Shown here one piece after another: positions 37,064 through 49,470 of a stretch of DNA of 64,000 nt (positions are counted from its first letter, which is position 1; every line of letters begins with the position of its first letter). Source of the DNA: an endosymbiont of Bathymodiolus septemdierum str. Myojin knoll (lineage in GTDB: Bacteria > Pseudomonadota > Gammaproteobacteria > PS1 > Pseudothioglobaceae); assembly GCF_001547755.1 (NCBI RefSeq), contig NZ_AP013042.1, positions 868,001 through 932,000 of the forward strand. Direction: 5' to 3'. A model generated the notes under the pieces. It was given only the letters and a program-made list of their open reading frames with translations, was not told the DNA's origin and did not search any database. Both the position numbers and the translations under genes were made by a program.

Positions 37064-38583
37064 AATTTTCTGCTATATTTTCTGAATGCTTGAATAGTTT
37101 GGTAAACAAGTAAACCTTCAATAATTCTAAAAATAAAATCTATTGCGTAAGTCAGACCGCTCCAATCACCACCAAACACATCCTTCACTTTATGTGATGG
37201 ATTTAAAAATATAAAAAATCTAGCGAAAAATTTACTCAAATCATCTAAAACATTTACACTTAAATCCGATATAGGCAAGAGATACAAAAGAAAAATATAA
37301 AGAAAAATAGAGAAAAATAGCAACCACTTTAGAGGGAGAAAAAGGTCTAAAGCAAAATCATTAGTATATTTATTGAAGCGTAAAGTTGCTCTATCTGATA
37401 ACGAGTATTCTTGATTGTTCTTTACTATTTGGTAATGATAATCCATTTCTTTAGCAAAGAATTTTATCGCTTGGGGTTGGTCGTTATTCCTTGATGCTAC
37501 ATTTTTTAAGATTCTATAGGTATCTTGTTTTTTCTCTAATTCATTTTCATCGCCGGTAGTTTGCTCAACCCCTATATCTTTATCACCCCAAATAAGATTT
37601 GTATAGTCAATTTCAGTAAAAATATTATCAAATATTACTACCTCATTAAATGAACCTATGTTAACACTTTGAAAATCAGTTTTCCCGATGGAAGTATTAT
37701 CAATTTGAAATTTTTTATTGTCGCTTGTTTCGTCTTTTTGATAAGTATTTTCAAAATAATCATGAGATATATTAAGAATATTGATTTTATAAAGTCTAAA
37801 CTTTCCTATATTTCTAAAATTTGTAAGTTTAAAATTTTCAAAATGACAATCTCCAATATTTAATTCTGCGTTTTGTGGGAGTTTTAAATTTGATAAAACA
37901 AAATCCTTAACACTAACAAAGCCAATTCTTAAATACACCCCATCATTAGCAGAGCAATCTATTAAATGTAATTTATTAAGGTGTAATTTTGTTTCTTGAA
38001 CAATTTCATATTTTTCAAAATCTGTTCCGCCTGGTAGTTGTGCTCTATGTTCGCTATTTCTGATTTTAAGTTTTTTAGAAAAATGACACCAGTTAAAAAT
38101 AAACGATAAGTCATTTTCTTTGTGGTCAAATTCTATTAAACACTCATCTTCAAATTTTGTATTCCAAAAAGCAAAATTTGGAATATTTGGTTTTTCATTA
38201 AACTGTTCACGAGAATATATGCTTGTGGTTTTATCGAACTCACCAGAAATCAAATAACTCCTCTTTATTGTTACTTCTTTTAAAAAAATATTATTACAGA
38301 AAATAAACAAACCCGAAGAAGTAAAATCATCATCAGTTAAAGATATCTCAAAATTAAAGACACATCTTTCAAAGACACATCTTTCATCAAGATTTTTCTT
38401 GCTTATACTTATGCTATCTAAAAACTTAAACCCCTCATCTTTTGTTTTTTCAAAGCGGTCGCGACATTCTGTTAAGGAATTTATCACTAGGTATTGTTGA
38501 CCTTCTATTGGTACGCGACCATTCTTATCTATCTCTATCTTCTCACCTCTATAGAAAATGCATTCGCCTTTTGATTCTGACAT
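37060..38583 (-). CDS. Beta-helix (pentapeptide-repeat-like) protein with C-terminal membrane segments
   Basis: The 507-residue product has no signal peptide. Residues about 60-330 show many short strand-like repeats (CVFERCVFNFE, LNIGDCHFENFKLTNFRNIG), as in pentapeptide-repeat or right-handed beta-helix proteins. A linker (TYRILKNVASRNND then KFFAKEMDYHY) leads to one or two membrane segments near 415-445 and a final hydrophobic helix near 475-500. The same layout occurs in uncharacterised pentapeptide-repeat membrane proteins. The gene is AT-rich and starts 12 bp after ybiT. It is the first gene of the unit with the zeta-like kinase. Confidence 0.75.
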   Translation of the reverse strand: MSESKGECIFYRGEKIEIDKNGRVPIEGQQYLVINSLTECRDRFEKTKDEGFKFLDSISISKKNLDERCVFERCVFNFEISLTDDDFTSSGLFIFCNNIFLKEVTIKRSYLISGEFDKTTSIYSREQFNEKPNIPNFAFWNTKFEDECLIEFDHKENDLSFIFNWCHFSKKLKIRNSEHRAQLPGGTDFEKYEIVQETKLHLNKLHLIDCSANDGVYLRIGFVSVKDFVLSNLKLPQNAELNIGDCHFENFKLTNFRNIGKFRLYKINILNISHDYFENTYQKDETSDNKKFQIDNTSIGKTDFQSVNIGSFNEVVIFDNIFTEIDYTNLIWGDKDIGVEQTTGDENELEKKQDTYRILKNVASRNNDQPQAIKFFAKEMDYHYQIVKNNQEYSLSDRATLRFNKYTNDFALDLFLPLKWLLFFSIFLYIFLLYLLPISDLSVNVLDDLSKFFARFFIFLNPSHKVKDVFGGDWSGLTYAIDFIFRIIEGLLVYQTIQAFRKYSRKL

Positions 38584-38594
38584 AATAATTAACT

Positions 38595-40181
38595 TTACCT
38601 TTGAGACTTTAAATAATCTTCGTAATTACCCGCATAATAAATAGCATCATTTTCTGTAAGTTCTATAATTTTAGTGGATAGTGATGAAACAAACTCTCTA
38701 TCATGGCTGACGAATATCAATGTCCCTTCATAATTCTCTAACGCAAGATTAAGTGCTTCAATAGACTCCATATCAAGGTGGTTGGTTGGCTCATCCATAA
38801 CTAAAACATTTGGATTTTGTAACATAAGTTTGCCAAATAACATCCTGCCTTTTTCACCACCAGAAAGAGATTTAACACTTTTTTCAATATCATCCTTACC
38901 AAATAGCATTTTCCCAAGAACAGAGCGCATATCTTGAATGTCTTGCTTTGGAGTTTTAAATTGTGCCATCCAATCTAAGACCGTTATGTCTTCTGCAAAG
39001 TCGTCACTATGATCCTGTGCGTAATAGCCAATATTAACATTCTCACTCCACTTAATCTTACCCTTGTCAGCTTCGATTTCGCCGACCAAGGTGCGTAGTA
39101 GCGTGGTTTTACCGGTACCATTTTGACCGATAATGGCAATGCGTTCTCCGACTTCAAAAAGAAAGTGAATGTCTTTTAAAACTTCCACACCATCAAAACT
39201 TTTATTTAACCCCTCTACTTCAATAATATTACGGTGCAAGGCTTTGTCTTGTCTGAAATTAATATAAGGGCTAACACGGGAGGATGGACGCATGTCATCT
39301 AACACAATTTTGTCTAATTGCTTAAGACGAGAAGTTGCCTGTTTAGATTTAGAGGCATTGGCAGAAAAACGCGAGACGAAGTGTTTAAGCTCCTTCATTT
39401 TTGCCTCTTTCTTGGCGTTATCTGACTGCATTTTCTCTTGAATGGCAGTGGCAGCAATCATAAAGTCATCATAGTTCCCTGGGAAGGTTTTTAATGCGCC
39501 ATAATCTAAGTCTGACATATGGGTGCAAACACCGTTTAAGAAATGCCTATCGTGAGAAATAATGACCATTGTGGCTTTACGAACTTTCAACACACCCTCT
39601 AACCAGCGAATTGAATCAATGTCCAAGTTGTTGGTTGGCTCATCAAGTAACAAAATTTCAGGATCAGAGAACAGTGCTTGCGCTAATAACACACGCAATT
39701 TCCAACCTGGTGCAATCTCACTCATTAGATTATAGTGCTGATCCTCGGGAATATCCAAACCTAGTAATAACTCACTGGCAGAAGATTCTGCCATATAACC
39801 ATCCATTTCAGCAAATTCCATTTCTAATTCTGCAACTTTGGTGCCATCTTTTTCACTCATTTCTGCCAAAGCATAAATACGCTCTCTTTCTTGCTTTACT
39901 TGCCAAAGTTTTTCGTGCCCCATAATCACGGCATCCACCACTCGATATTCTTCATAAGCAAACTGGTCTTGACGCAAAATACCCAATCGCTCACCATCAC
40001 TAATACTAACAGTGCCATGGGTTGGTGTTAATTCGCCAGTTAAAATTTTCATAAAGGTTGATTTGCCGCAACCATTGGCACCAATCAAGCCATAACGATT
40101 GCCGTCAGAAAATTTAATAGAAATATTTTCAAATAAAGGTTTTTCACCGAATTGCATGGTGATATTGGCGGTAGATATCAT
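38595..40181 (-). CDS. ybiT: ABC-F family ATPase YbiT
   Basis: ABC-F proteins act on the ribosome rather than in membrane transport. The 528-residue product has two ATP-binding cassettes with Walker [10 protein letters not shown] and GQNGTGKTT and signatures preceding [11 protein letters not shown] and [11 protein letters not shown]. The linker between them ([18 protein letters not shown]) matches YbiT very closely along its length. The promoter region is the 92-bp gap with divergent ftsW. Confidence 0.93.
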   Translation of the reverse strand: MISTANITMQFGEKPLFENISIKFSDGNRYGLIGANGCGKSTFMKILTGELTPTHGTVSISDGERLGILRQDQFAYEEYRVVDAVIMGHEKLWQVKQERERIYALAEMSEKDGTKVAELEMEFAEMDGYMAESSASELLLGLDIPEDQHYNLMSEIAPGWKLRVLLAQALFSDPEILLLDEPTNNLDIDSIRWLEGVLKVRKATMVIISHDRHFLNGVCTHMSDLDYGALKTFPGNYDDFMIAATAIQEKMQSDNAKKEAKMKELKHFVSRFSANASKSKQATSRLKQLDKIVLDDMRPSSRVSPYINFRQDKALHRNIIEVEGLNKSFDGVEVLKDIHFLFEVGERIAIIGQNGTGKTTLLRTLVGEIEADKGKIKWSENVNIGYYAQDHSDDFAEDITVLDWMAQFKTPKQDIQDMRSVLGKMLFGKDDIEKSVKSLSGGEKGRMLFGKLMLQNPNVLVMDEPTNHLDMESIEALNLALENYEGTLIFVSHDREFVSSLSTKIIELTENDAIYYAGNYEDYLKSQR

Positions 40182-40273
40182 AATTTTATCGTTGTTTTTA
40201 CAAAACGCACATTATCCCATAAGGATTATAATATAAGGTATAAATAGCACTCAAATTATTCACTTGTAAAATT

Positions 40274-41419
40274 ATGTTTGCTTTCTTAAAAATATTTGAT
40301 AAAACGGGTCAGGTTCCTGATAAAAAATTACTATTTGCCATAATGTCATTAGTGATTTTTGGCTGGATAATGTCGTCTTCCGCATCAATTGGGCACTTTG
40401 GTATCTACAATAAAGCTTTTATGCAATTAGGTTTTATTGTGGTTGGCATAGTGGCTGGAATTTTTACACTTAAAACACCCTTGTCTTTTTATAAAGAAAA
40501 TCGTTATTGGCTTATTTTACTCACGCTGATATTATTGATTGTTGTCATTACCCCTTTGGGGAAAACCATTAACGGTTCTACACGCTGGATTCCCTTAGGC
40601 GGTTTTAATTTACAGCCTTCTGAAATCTTAAAACTTGTGATTATTTTATTTACCGCAGGCTTTTTAGTTGAGCAAGAGGAGGATTTAAGACACCCGTGGC
40701 TCGGTTTCATTAAAGCCTTGTTTATTATTGCTATTCCAAGCGTATTGTTGATTATTGAGCCTGATTATGGTGCAACCATCATTGTCGTTGCAACAATACT
40801 AATTATGTTGCTGGTAGCAGGGGTTTACTTAAAGCAGTTGATTGCCACTGGTGGCATTCTTAGTCTATTGATTATTGGGATTATTTCCACAAACCAAAAT
40901 CGAGTGGATCGTTTTACCGCCTTTTGGCGAGAAGACTTATGGCTTAATCATTCTGATAAAGTATGGCAGACCAAACAAGCGCTCATTGGTATTGCTAGAG
41001 GGGATTGGACTGGTGTGGGCTTGGGCAATGGCATTCAAAAATACACCAAACTACCTGAGCCCCATACCGATATGATTTTTGCAATTATCGGTGAAGAAAC
41101 GGGGATTATCGGCATGGGTTTCGTTCTACTTACCTTTACTTACATTATTCTCAGAGGTTTTAAAATTGCCAGAGAGGCGCTTAAAGATGACCGTAGATAC
41201 AGTTCTTATGTCGGTTTTGGCATCTGCACCTGGTTAAGTATGCAATTTAGCGTCAATATCTCCATGAATCTTGGGCTTATTCCACCTAAAGGCTTTACTT
41301 TGCCTTTGGTTAGTTATGGGGGATCTAGTATGATATTGATACTCGTTTCTATGGCAATTTTATTAAGAATTGATTTGGAAAACAGAACGGAATCCTCAAA
41401 ACGGAGATATTATGTCTAA
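40274..41419 (+). CDS. ftsW: Septal peptidoglycan polymerase FtsW
   Basis: FtsW is the SEDS-family glycosyltransferase of the divisome. The 381-residue protein has about ten membrane segments and the family blocks [24 protein letters not shown], the large loop with [24 protein letters not shown] and the end [10 protein letters not shown]. RodA is the sister family; the murG gene directly after it identifies FtsW. Other dcw genes are not next to it, so the cluster is broken up here. Confidence 0.93.
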   Translation: MFAFLKIFDKTGQVPDKKLLFAIMSLVIFGWIMSSSASIGHFGIYNKAFMQLGFIVVGIVAGIFTLKTPLSFYKENRYWLILLTLILLIVVITPLGKTINGSTRWIPLGGFNLQPSEILKLVIILFTAGFLVEQEEDLRHPWLGFIKALFIIAIPSVLLIIEPDYGATIIVVATILIMLLVAGVYLKQLIATGGILSLLIIGIISTNQNRVDRFTAFWREDLWLNHSDKVWQTKQALIGIARGDWTGVGLGNGIQKYTKLPEPHTDMIFAIIGEETGIIGMGFVLLTFTYIILRGFKIAREALKDDRRYSSYVGFGICTWLSMQFSVNISMNLGLIPPKGFTLPLVSYGGSSMILILVSMAILLRIDLENRTESSKRRYYV

Positions 41420-42437
41420 AAATAAAACCATTCTTATTATGGCAGGTGGTACAGGTGGCCATATATTTCCTGCATTGGCAATTGCAAAAGCGTTGGCGCA
41501 ACACTCGGTTAAGGTTGAATGGTTAGGCACTAAAAAAGGCATGGAAAACAGCCTTGTGCCTAAACATAATATTAAGCTACATACGGTTAGCGCCGTGGGT
41601 TTACGGGGTAAAAAATTACTCAGCCTTACTAAAGCACCCTTCTTACTCTCGCTTGCCGTATTACAAACTTTTGCTGTGTTTATACGCGTCAAACCCGATG
41701 CGGTTTTAGGCATGGGTGGATTTGCCTCAGGCATTGGTGGCTTAGTGGCTTGGCTATTACGCAAACCGCTCATTATTCACGAACAAAACGCCATCCTTGG
41801 CACAACCAACAAGAGTCTATCAAAACTTGCCACGCAGACATTTCAAGCTTTTGATGGTGCATTTTCCGATAATAGTATTATTACTTCAGGTAATCCCGTG
41901 GTATTTCAACCAAAGAATAATCATAAAAAAGGTGAAAAACTGAATTTATTAATTGTTGGCGGTAGTTTAGGCTCAAAACCCATTAACGACATCGTTAGCA
42001 AGCTCACTATTGACATTAATATCTGGCATCAAACAGGAAAACAGCATTTGGACACTGTCCAAGTCCAATACAGCAATAAAAATGCAAAAATAGTGGCATT
42101 TATTGATGATATGGCTAGTGCTTATGCTTGGGCAGATGTGGTGCTATGTCGTGCGGGCGCAATGACAGTGTCGGAGTTAATGTTGGCGGCGAAGCCGAGT
42201 ATCTTGATTCCTTTGCCACATGCAATTGACAATCATCAATTTTACAATGCTAAGATTTTAGCCGACCACAGGGCGGGAATTCTGATTGAGCAAAAGAAGT
42301 TAACCCTTGAGGGGCTAGAAGAAATACTGCTTAATTTGGACGCAGACAGCATTCAAACCATGTCACAAAATGCCAAGAAACTGGCAAAACCTAACGCAGC
42401 AACTGAAATCAGTGCGTACTTACTGACTGTCGATTAA
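41412..42437 (+). CDS. murG: Lipid II synthase MurG
   Basis: MurG adds GlcNAc to lipid I to make lipid II. The 341-residue protein has the N-terminal [33 protein letters not shown] and a C-terminal nucleotide-binding block with [31 protein letters not shown]. The ATG at 41412 is preceded by ACGGAGA and overlaps the ftsW stop by 8 bp. Its 3' end overlaps convergent bioB by 29 bp. Confidence 0.95.
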   Translation: MSKNKTILIMAGGTGGHIFPALAIAKALAQHSVKVEWLGTKKGMENSLVPKHNIKLHTVSAVGLRGKKLLSLTKAPFLLSLAVLQTFAVFIRVKPDAVLGMGGFASGIGGLVAWLLRKPLIIHEQNAILGTTNKSLSKLATQTFQAFDGAFSDNSIITSGNPVVFQPKNNHKKGEKLNLLIVGGSLGSKPINDIVSKLTIDINIWHQTGKQHLDTVQVQYSNKNAKIVAFIDDMASAYAWADVVLCRAGAMTVSELMLAAKPSILIPLPHAIDNHQFYNAKILADHRAGILIEQKKLTLEGLEEILLNLDADSIQTMSQNAKKLAKPNAATEISAYLLTVD

Positions 42438-43368
42438 TGCCTAACTTTTTAAATAGCATTTGATCTGCATTGGTATCTGGATTACTCGTTGTCAATAATT
42501 GTTCGCCGTAAAAGATAGAATTTGCCCCTGCAAAGAAACACATCGCTTGCATTGCTTCACCCATTTCCGTGCGACCTGCTGACAAACGCACCACAGATTT
42601 CGGCATCATAATACGGGCTACTGCAATAGTACGGACGAATTCGGTTTCACTTGGTGGCGTAACTTTTTCAAAAGGCGTACCTGGGATTGGCACCAAAAGA
42701 TTGAGTGGCACAGAATCAGGGTGTTTTTCAAGATTTGCCAACGAACGCAACATGGATGCACGGTCAGATTGCCCTTCTCCTAAACCTAAAATACCACCAC
42801 TACAAACATGAATGTCGGCATTTTGCACCGATTCTAAGGTGTCCAATCTATCTTGAAAATTACGCGTAGTAATCACATTAGAATAGTTCTCTTCCGAGGT
42901 ATCAATGTTGTGATTATAGTAATCCAACCCCGCTTCTTTCAGTGTAAATGCCTGCGCCTGCGTCAGCATACCCAAAGTCACGCAAGTTTCCATACCCATT
43001 GCTTTAACACCTTGAATCATCGGAATGACTTTGTCCAAACTCTTGTCTGTCGGATTACGCCATGCAGCCCCCATACAAAAACGCGTTGCACCATTATCTT
43101 GTGCAGTTTTTGCCTCTTTAAGCACCATGTCAATTTCCATCAACTTCTCGCGCTCTAAGCCTGTATCGTATTTAGAACTCTGTGAGCAGTACGAGCAGTC
43201 CTCTGGACAAGCACCTGTCTTAATATTCAGCAAAGAACTAACTTGGACAGCATTAGGGTCAAAATTACCTCTGTGTATCGTATGCGCTTTAAATAACAGG
43301 TCGTTAAAAGGCAAAGCAAATAATGCCTCAACCTCTGCCAATGTCCAATCGTTTTTTAATTTTGTCAT
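42409..43368 (-). CDS. bioB: Biotin synthase
   Basis: BioB is a radical SAM enzyme that inserts sulfur into dethiobiotin. The 319-residue protein has the radical SAM motif [10 protein letters not shown] near residue 54 and the later conserved [10 protein letters not shown] and [10 protein letters not shown]. The 3' end overlaps murG by 29 bp on the other strand, changing only the final residues. A TAAAAT/TATAGT promoter-like pair is 8-18 bp before the ATG. No other bio gene is adjacent. Confidence 0.96.
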   Translation of the reverse strand: MTKLKNDWTLAEVEALFALPFNDLLFKAHTIHRGNFDPNAVQVSSLLNIKTGACPEDCSYCSQSSKYDTGLEREKLMEIDMVLKEAKTAQDNGATRFCMGAAWRNPTDKSLDKVIPMIQGVKAMGMETCVTLGMLTQAQAFTLKEAGLDYYNHNIDTSEENYSNVITTRNFQDRLDTLESVQNADIHVCSGGILGLGEGQSDRASMLRSLANLEKHPDSVPLNLLVPIPGTPFEKVTPPSETEFVRTIAVARIMMPKSVVRLSAGRTEMGEAMQAMCFFAGANSIFYGEQLLTTSNPDTNADQMLFKKLGINRQSVSTH

Positions 43369-43397
43369 AGTGCGATATTTTACTATACTTCAAATGC

Positions 43398-43427
43398 AAA
43401 AAAACCGTGCAATTGCACGGTTTTTTT
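43398..43427 (-). terminator. Terminator after glnA
   Basis: A perfect 30-bp palindrome (AAAAAAACCGTGCAA and its complement) lies 18 bp beyond the glnA stop on the minus strand and before the bioB promoter. It can work on either strand. Confidence 0.9.
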
Positions 43428-43445
43428 TATTTTAGATATTACCAA

Positions 43446-44861
43446 TTAACAACTGTAATACATATCAAACTCAACAGGATGAGGTGAAGCACGCAATGCT
43501 GTTACCTCCTCCATTTTAAGTTCAATAAATGAATCGATCACATTATCAGTAAACACGCCGCCTGCTTTTAAGAATTCACGGTCTGCATCCAATGCCTCTA
43601 ATGCCTGGTCAAGTGACCCACAAACCTTAGGAATCTTAGCTTTTTCCGCTTCAGACAATTCATACAGATCCTCATCTCCTGGCTTACCTGGGTCAATTTT
43701 ATTCTTAATACCATCAAGGCCCGCCATTAACATTGCAGAGAACGCTAAATATGGATTGGCTGTTGGGTCAGGGAAACGAACTTCTATACGACGACCTTTT
43801 GGGCTAGAAACAAAAGGGATGCGAATAGCGGCAGAACGGTTTTTAGCTGAATAAGCCAACATTTCAGGCGCTTCAAATCCTGGCACCAAACGCTTGTAAG
43901 AGTTAGTTGAAGAATTGGTAAAGGCATTTAACGCTCTCGCATGCTTGATAATACCACCAATATAATAAAGTGCCATTTGACTTAATTGACCATATTCGCC
44001 TCCATCAAATAAATTTTTACCGTCTTTAGAGATTGACTGATGAACATGCATACCATTGCCATTATCAACCGCAATCGGCTTAGGCATAAAGGTTGCTGTT
44101 TTGCCGTACATATGGGCAACATTGTGAATACAGTATTTAAGAATTTGGGTTTCGTCTGCTTTTTTCACTAGCGTGTTAAATAAAGCACCAATTTCACATT
44201 GTCCAGCTGTGCCTACTTCGTGATGATGTACTTCGGTTGTAACACCCATTTCTTCAATAGCCAAACACATTTCTGCGCGTAAATCATGTAATGAGTCCAC
44301 CGGTGGCACTGGGAAATAGCCGCCTTTAATTCTAGGTCGGTGCCCTTTGTTGCCACCTTCAAAATCAGAACCAGATTCCCAATCGGCTTCTTCAGAATGG
44401 ATTTCATAAAAAGCCTTTCCTAAGCCAAAACCTGTGTCCCATTTAACACTGTCAAAAACAAAAAATTCTGGCTCATTACCAAAATAAGCGGTATCACCAA
44501 CCCCCGTTTCATTTAAATAAGCTTCAGCTCTTTTAGCAATAGAGCGAGGGTCTTTTTCATAGCCTTTCATATCATTTGACTCAATAACATCACAGGTAAT
44601 GTTAAGCGTAGACTCTTGAGTAAATGGGTCTAAAACTGCTGTTGTTGTATCCGGTTTGAGGATCATATCAGATTCATTAATTGGCTTCCATCCAGCGATT
44701 GAGGAGCCGTCAAACATTTGCCCCTCTTCTAATTTTTCAGCATCAATGGTATGTGCAGGAACACTCACATGTTGCTCCTTGCCAATTGTGTCAGTAAAAC
44801 GAAAGTCAATAAATTTTACCTCATTGTCTTTTATCATATTCATTACATCTTTTGCAGACAT
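43446..44861 (-). CDS. glnA: Glutamine synthetase, type I
   Basis: GlnA makes glutamine from glutamate and ammonia. The 471-residue protein has the family blocks [27 protein letters not shown], the [19 protein letters not shown] region and the adenylylation Tyr in [11 protein letters not shown] near residue 400. The Tyr implies control by GlnE. A TAGGAGAAAA ribosome site lies just before the ATG. No ntrBC genes are next to it. Confidence 0.97.
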   Translation of the reverse strand: MSAKDVMNMIKDNEVKFIDFRFTDTIGKEQHVSVPAHTIDAEKLEEGQMFDGSSIAGWKPINESDMILKPDTTTAVLDPFTQESTLNITCDVIESNDMKGYEKDPRSIAKRAEAYLNETGVGDTAYFGNEPEFFVFDSVKWDTGFGLGKAFYEIHSEEADWESGSDFEGGNKGHRPRIKGGYFPVPPVDSLHDLRAEMCLAIEEMGVTTEVHHHEVGTAGQCEIGALFNTLVKKADETQILKYCIHNVAHMYGKTATFMPKPIAVDNGNGMHVHQSISKDGKNLFDGGEYGQLSQMALYYIGGIIKHARALNAFTNSSTNSYKRLVPGFEAPEMLAYSAKNRSAAIRIPFVSSPKGRRIEVRFPDPTANPYLAFSAMLMAGLDGIKNKIDPGKPGDEDLYELSEAEKAKIPKVCGSLDQALEALDADREFLKAGGVFTDNVIDSFIELKMEEVTALRASPHPVEFDMYYSC

Positions 44862-44945
44862 AGTTTTCTCCTATTTTTTAAATAAATTTACTGACAATCT
44901 TTGTCAACTGGCTTGCGTCATTACAAGCAAAAACAGTCAACAATT

Positions 44946-46604
<1,659 letters not shown>

Positions 46605-46608
<4 letters not shown>

Positions 46609-47477
46609 TTTTTTGCCCTCGGATGACATTTATCATAAACCTTGCTTAACTCTAAAAAATCAAGATGGGTGTAGACTTGTGTGGATTTAATACTCTCATG
46701 CCCTAAAAAATCTTGCACAGAGCATAAGTCGTGACTAGACTGCAAAAAATGTGTGGCAGCTGTGTGGCGAAGCATATGAGGGTAGACATTGACTTTAATG
46801 CCAACGCTTAATGCCCGTTTCTTAATCATTAGCTCAATCGCCCTAACACTCATTCGTTGCCCTTTATTGTTTAAGAATAAAGCACCCATGACAATCCCTG
46901 TTTTTTGCAAATAACGACTGAGTGCCTTTTGTGCGGCTTTACCCAAGGGCGTGTGACGCATCTTTGAACCTTTGCCCATCACTTGCAAAAAACCCCCTTC
47001 AAAGTCAATGTTGTTCACATTTAAACCTACCAGTTCTGACACCCTAAGTGCGCACGAATAAATCACTTCAATAATAGCAATATTACGCAGTTCTATTGCG
47101 CTTTTAGACTGCAGTCTTAATAGTAATTCTATTTGATTGTAGTCCAGAGTTTTGGGTAAATTTTTATCAATTTTGGGCGACCGCAACCCCACCGAACAAT
47201 TATTTAGAATGATATCGTGATTGACTAAATAGGTGAAAAAACCACGCACAGAAGACAAATGGCGACGAATACTGCGAGCACTATTATTATGACTGCGTAG
47301 ATTTATAATTAAGGCATTCAAGTGCTCTATAGTAACCTCCGCCCACTGTTGAATGTGTTGTTGTTGTAAAAAATCCAATAATTGGTACAAGTCTTTTGCA
47401 TATGCCCGCTGAGTATTTAGCGCATAATTACGCTCAATATCAAGGTAGGAAATAAAATCATTAATATTTTCTTGCAT
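46605..47477 (-). CDS. xerC: Tyrosine recombinase XerC
   Basis: XerC with XerD resolves chromosome dimers at dif. The 290-residue protein has the N-terminal SAM-like domain and the catalytic set: Arg in SCALRVSEL, His-x-x-Arg in HMLRHTAATHFL, His in LGHESIKSTQVYTH and the Tyr in QVYTH. The size and place in a housekeeping operon mark it as XerC rather than an integron integrase. I chose the ATG at 47477; a GTG start at 47525 would overlap the htpG leader. Confidence 0.92.
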
Positions 47478-47541
47478 AGATGCTTGAATTTTTGTGTTTT
47501 GTCTATATTTAGGTATTTTACGCACAACATGGAGTTAAAAA

Positions 47542-49392
47542 ATGGCAGAAAAACAAACACATACTTTTCAGACGGAAGTCTCTCAATTGTTAGACTTAAT
47601 GATTCACTCTTTATACTCAAATAAGGAGATTTTTTTGCGTGAGTTGATTTCTAACGCATCTGATGCGATTGATAAATTGAAGTTTGAGTCACTTTCTAAC
47701 GATACAATGGTGGAAGGTAAGGAAGATTTATCCGTTTTTGTTGAAGTCGATAAAGCCAAAAAGACCATTACCATTACTGATAACGGTATTGGCATGACAG
47801 AATCGGAAGTCAATAAAAATATTGGCACTATTGCGAATTCTGGTACTAAAAAATTCTTAAAAGGAATGAACGAGAAGCAAGCACAGGATTCTAATTTAAT
47901 TGGTCAGTTCGGCGTGGGCTTTTATTCAGCATTTATTGTAGCCGATAAGGTAACACTAATAACAAGGAAAGCAGGTGCTAAAGGTAAAAAAGGCATACAA
48001 TGGACTTCAGCTGGCAAAGGTAAATACTCTATTGAGAAAGTGGATTGCCCTGATTTTGGTACTAAGATTGTGTTGCACATTAAAGACGATGAGGCTGAGT
48101 TTTTAGACGAACAGCGTCTGCGAGGTATTATTAGTAAATATTCTGACCACATTACCGTACCGATTATGATGGTTAAGCACTCAGAAAAGAGTGATGATAT
48201 TGAATATGAAGCAGTAAATAAGGCGAATGCGTTTTGGGCACAGGACAAAGCTGATTTAAAGCAAAAGGATTATGATGAATTTTACAAGTCATTGACTTTT
48301 GATTTTGAGGCGCCATTGACGCAATTGCATAACAAGGTTGAGGGTAATCTTAACTACACTTCTCTACTTTACATACCCTCTAAAGCGCCTTTTGATATGT
48401 GGGAGCCAAAACGCAAAGGTGGGATTAAGTTGTATGCAAAACGCGTCTTTGTTATGGAAGATAACGAAGAATTAATGCCCCTTTATTTGCGATTCGTCAA
48501 GGGTGTGATTGATACAGCTGACCTATCCCTGAATGTTTCGCGTGAGATTTTACAGGGCAGTAAAGTTGTCGATACGATTCGCAAAGCATCTGTTAGCCGC
48601 ATTCTTAAAGAATTGGAAAAAATGGCAAAAAATAAGCCTGAAAAATATGCAACTTTTTGGAAAGAATTTGGCATGGTGATGAAAGAAGGCGTAGTTGAGG
48701 ATTTTTCCAATAAAGATAAAATCGCTAAATTACTGCGTTTTGCAACTAATAAAAGCGACAATGCTACGCAAACTGCAACGCTTGAATGTTATGTCAAAAG
48801 CATGCAAAAAGACCAAAAGGCAATTTACTACATCACTGCTGAGACTTATGAAGCTGCCAAAGGCTCACCACATTTGGAGGTATTCAACAAGAAAGACATT
48901 GAAGTTTTATTGTTATCTGACCGTGTGGACGAGTGGATGGTAAGTAATTTTGGAGAATTTGACGGTATTCCGCTTAAATCAATTGCCAAAGGTGACTTAG
49001 AAGATTTAGACTCTAAAGAAGACAAAAAGGAAAAAGAAAAAGTAGCTAAAGACTTTGAGAAAGTCATTAAAGATATGCAAAAAATTCTTGATGCGCAAGT
49101 CAAGGAAATTAAAGTATCTTCTCGCTTGAGCGAATCCCCTTCTTGCCTTATTGCTGATGAAAATGAAATGGGTGGTAACATGGAGCGTATTATGAAATCA
49201 CTCGGTCAAGATGTGCCTGATACCAAGCCAATTCTTGAAATCAATCCAAAACACCCTTTAGTTAAAAAACTCAAAACTAAAGTTGATGAGGATTTGGTAA
49301 ATGTGTTGTTTGATCAGGCGCTATTAAGCGAAGGTGGGCAATTAAAAGACCCTGCTGAGTTTGTAAAACGCATGAATAAATTGATCAATTGA
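47542..49392 (+). CDS. htpG: Chaperone HtpG (Hsp90)
   Basis: HtpG is the bacterial Hsp90. The 616-residue protein has the GHKL ATPase motifs (ELISNASDAIDKL, ITDNGIGMT, LIGQFGVGFYSAF), the middle domain with LSLNVSREILQ and the C-terminal dimer domain. Length is typical. It is divergent from xerC. A possible ribosome site (ATGGAGT) is 8 bp upstream. Confidence 0.97.
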   Translation: MAEKQTHTFQTEVSQLLDLMIHSLYSNKEIFLRELISNASDAIDKLKFESLSNDTMVEGKEDLSVFVEVDKAKKTITITDNGIGMTESEVNKNIGTIANSGTKKFLKGMNEKQAQDSNLIGQFGVGFYSAFIVADKVTLITRKAGAKGKKGIQWTSAGKGKYSIEKVDCPDFGTKIVLHIKDDEAEFLDEQRLRGIISKYSDHITVPIMMVKHSEKSDDIEYEAVNKANAFWAQDKADLKQKDYDEFYKSLTFDFEAPLTQLHNKVEGNLNYTSLLYIPSKAPFDMWEPKRKGGIKLYAKRVFVMEDNEELMPLYLRFVKGVIDTADLSLNVSREILQGSKVVDTIRKASVSRILKELEKMAKNKPEKYATFWKEFGMVMKEGVVEDFSNKDKIAKLLRFATNKSDNATQTATLECYVKSMQKDQKAIYYITAETYEAAKGSPHLEVFNKKDIEVLLLSDRVDEWMVSNFGEFDGIPLKSIAKGDLEDLDSKEDKKEKEKVAKDFEKVIKDMQKILDAQVKEIKVSSRLSESPSCLIADENEMGGNMERIMKSLGQDVPDTKPILEINPKHPLVKKLKTKVDEDLVNVLFDQALLSEGGQLKDPAEFVKRMNKLIN

Positions 49393-49410
49393 CTTAGTAA
49401 CTAACGAACA

Positions 49411-49440
49411 AAAAAAAGCCCGAGAAATCGGGCTTTTTTT
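49411..49440 (+). terminator. Terminator after htpG
   Basis: Arms AAAAAAAGCCCGA and TCGGGCTTTTTTT flank a GAAA-type loop, 19 bp after the htpG stop. It also faces the end of the convergent subtilase gene. Confidence 0.9.
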
Positions 49441-49470
49441 TATCACTTTTTAAAACTTTAAAGTTACACT

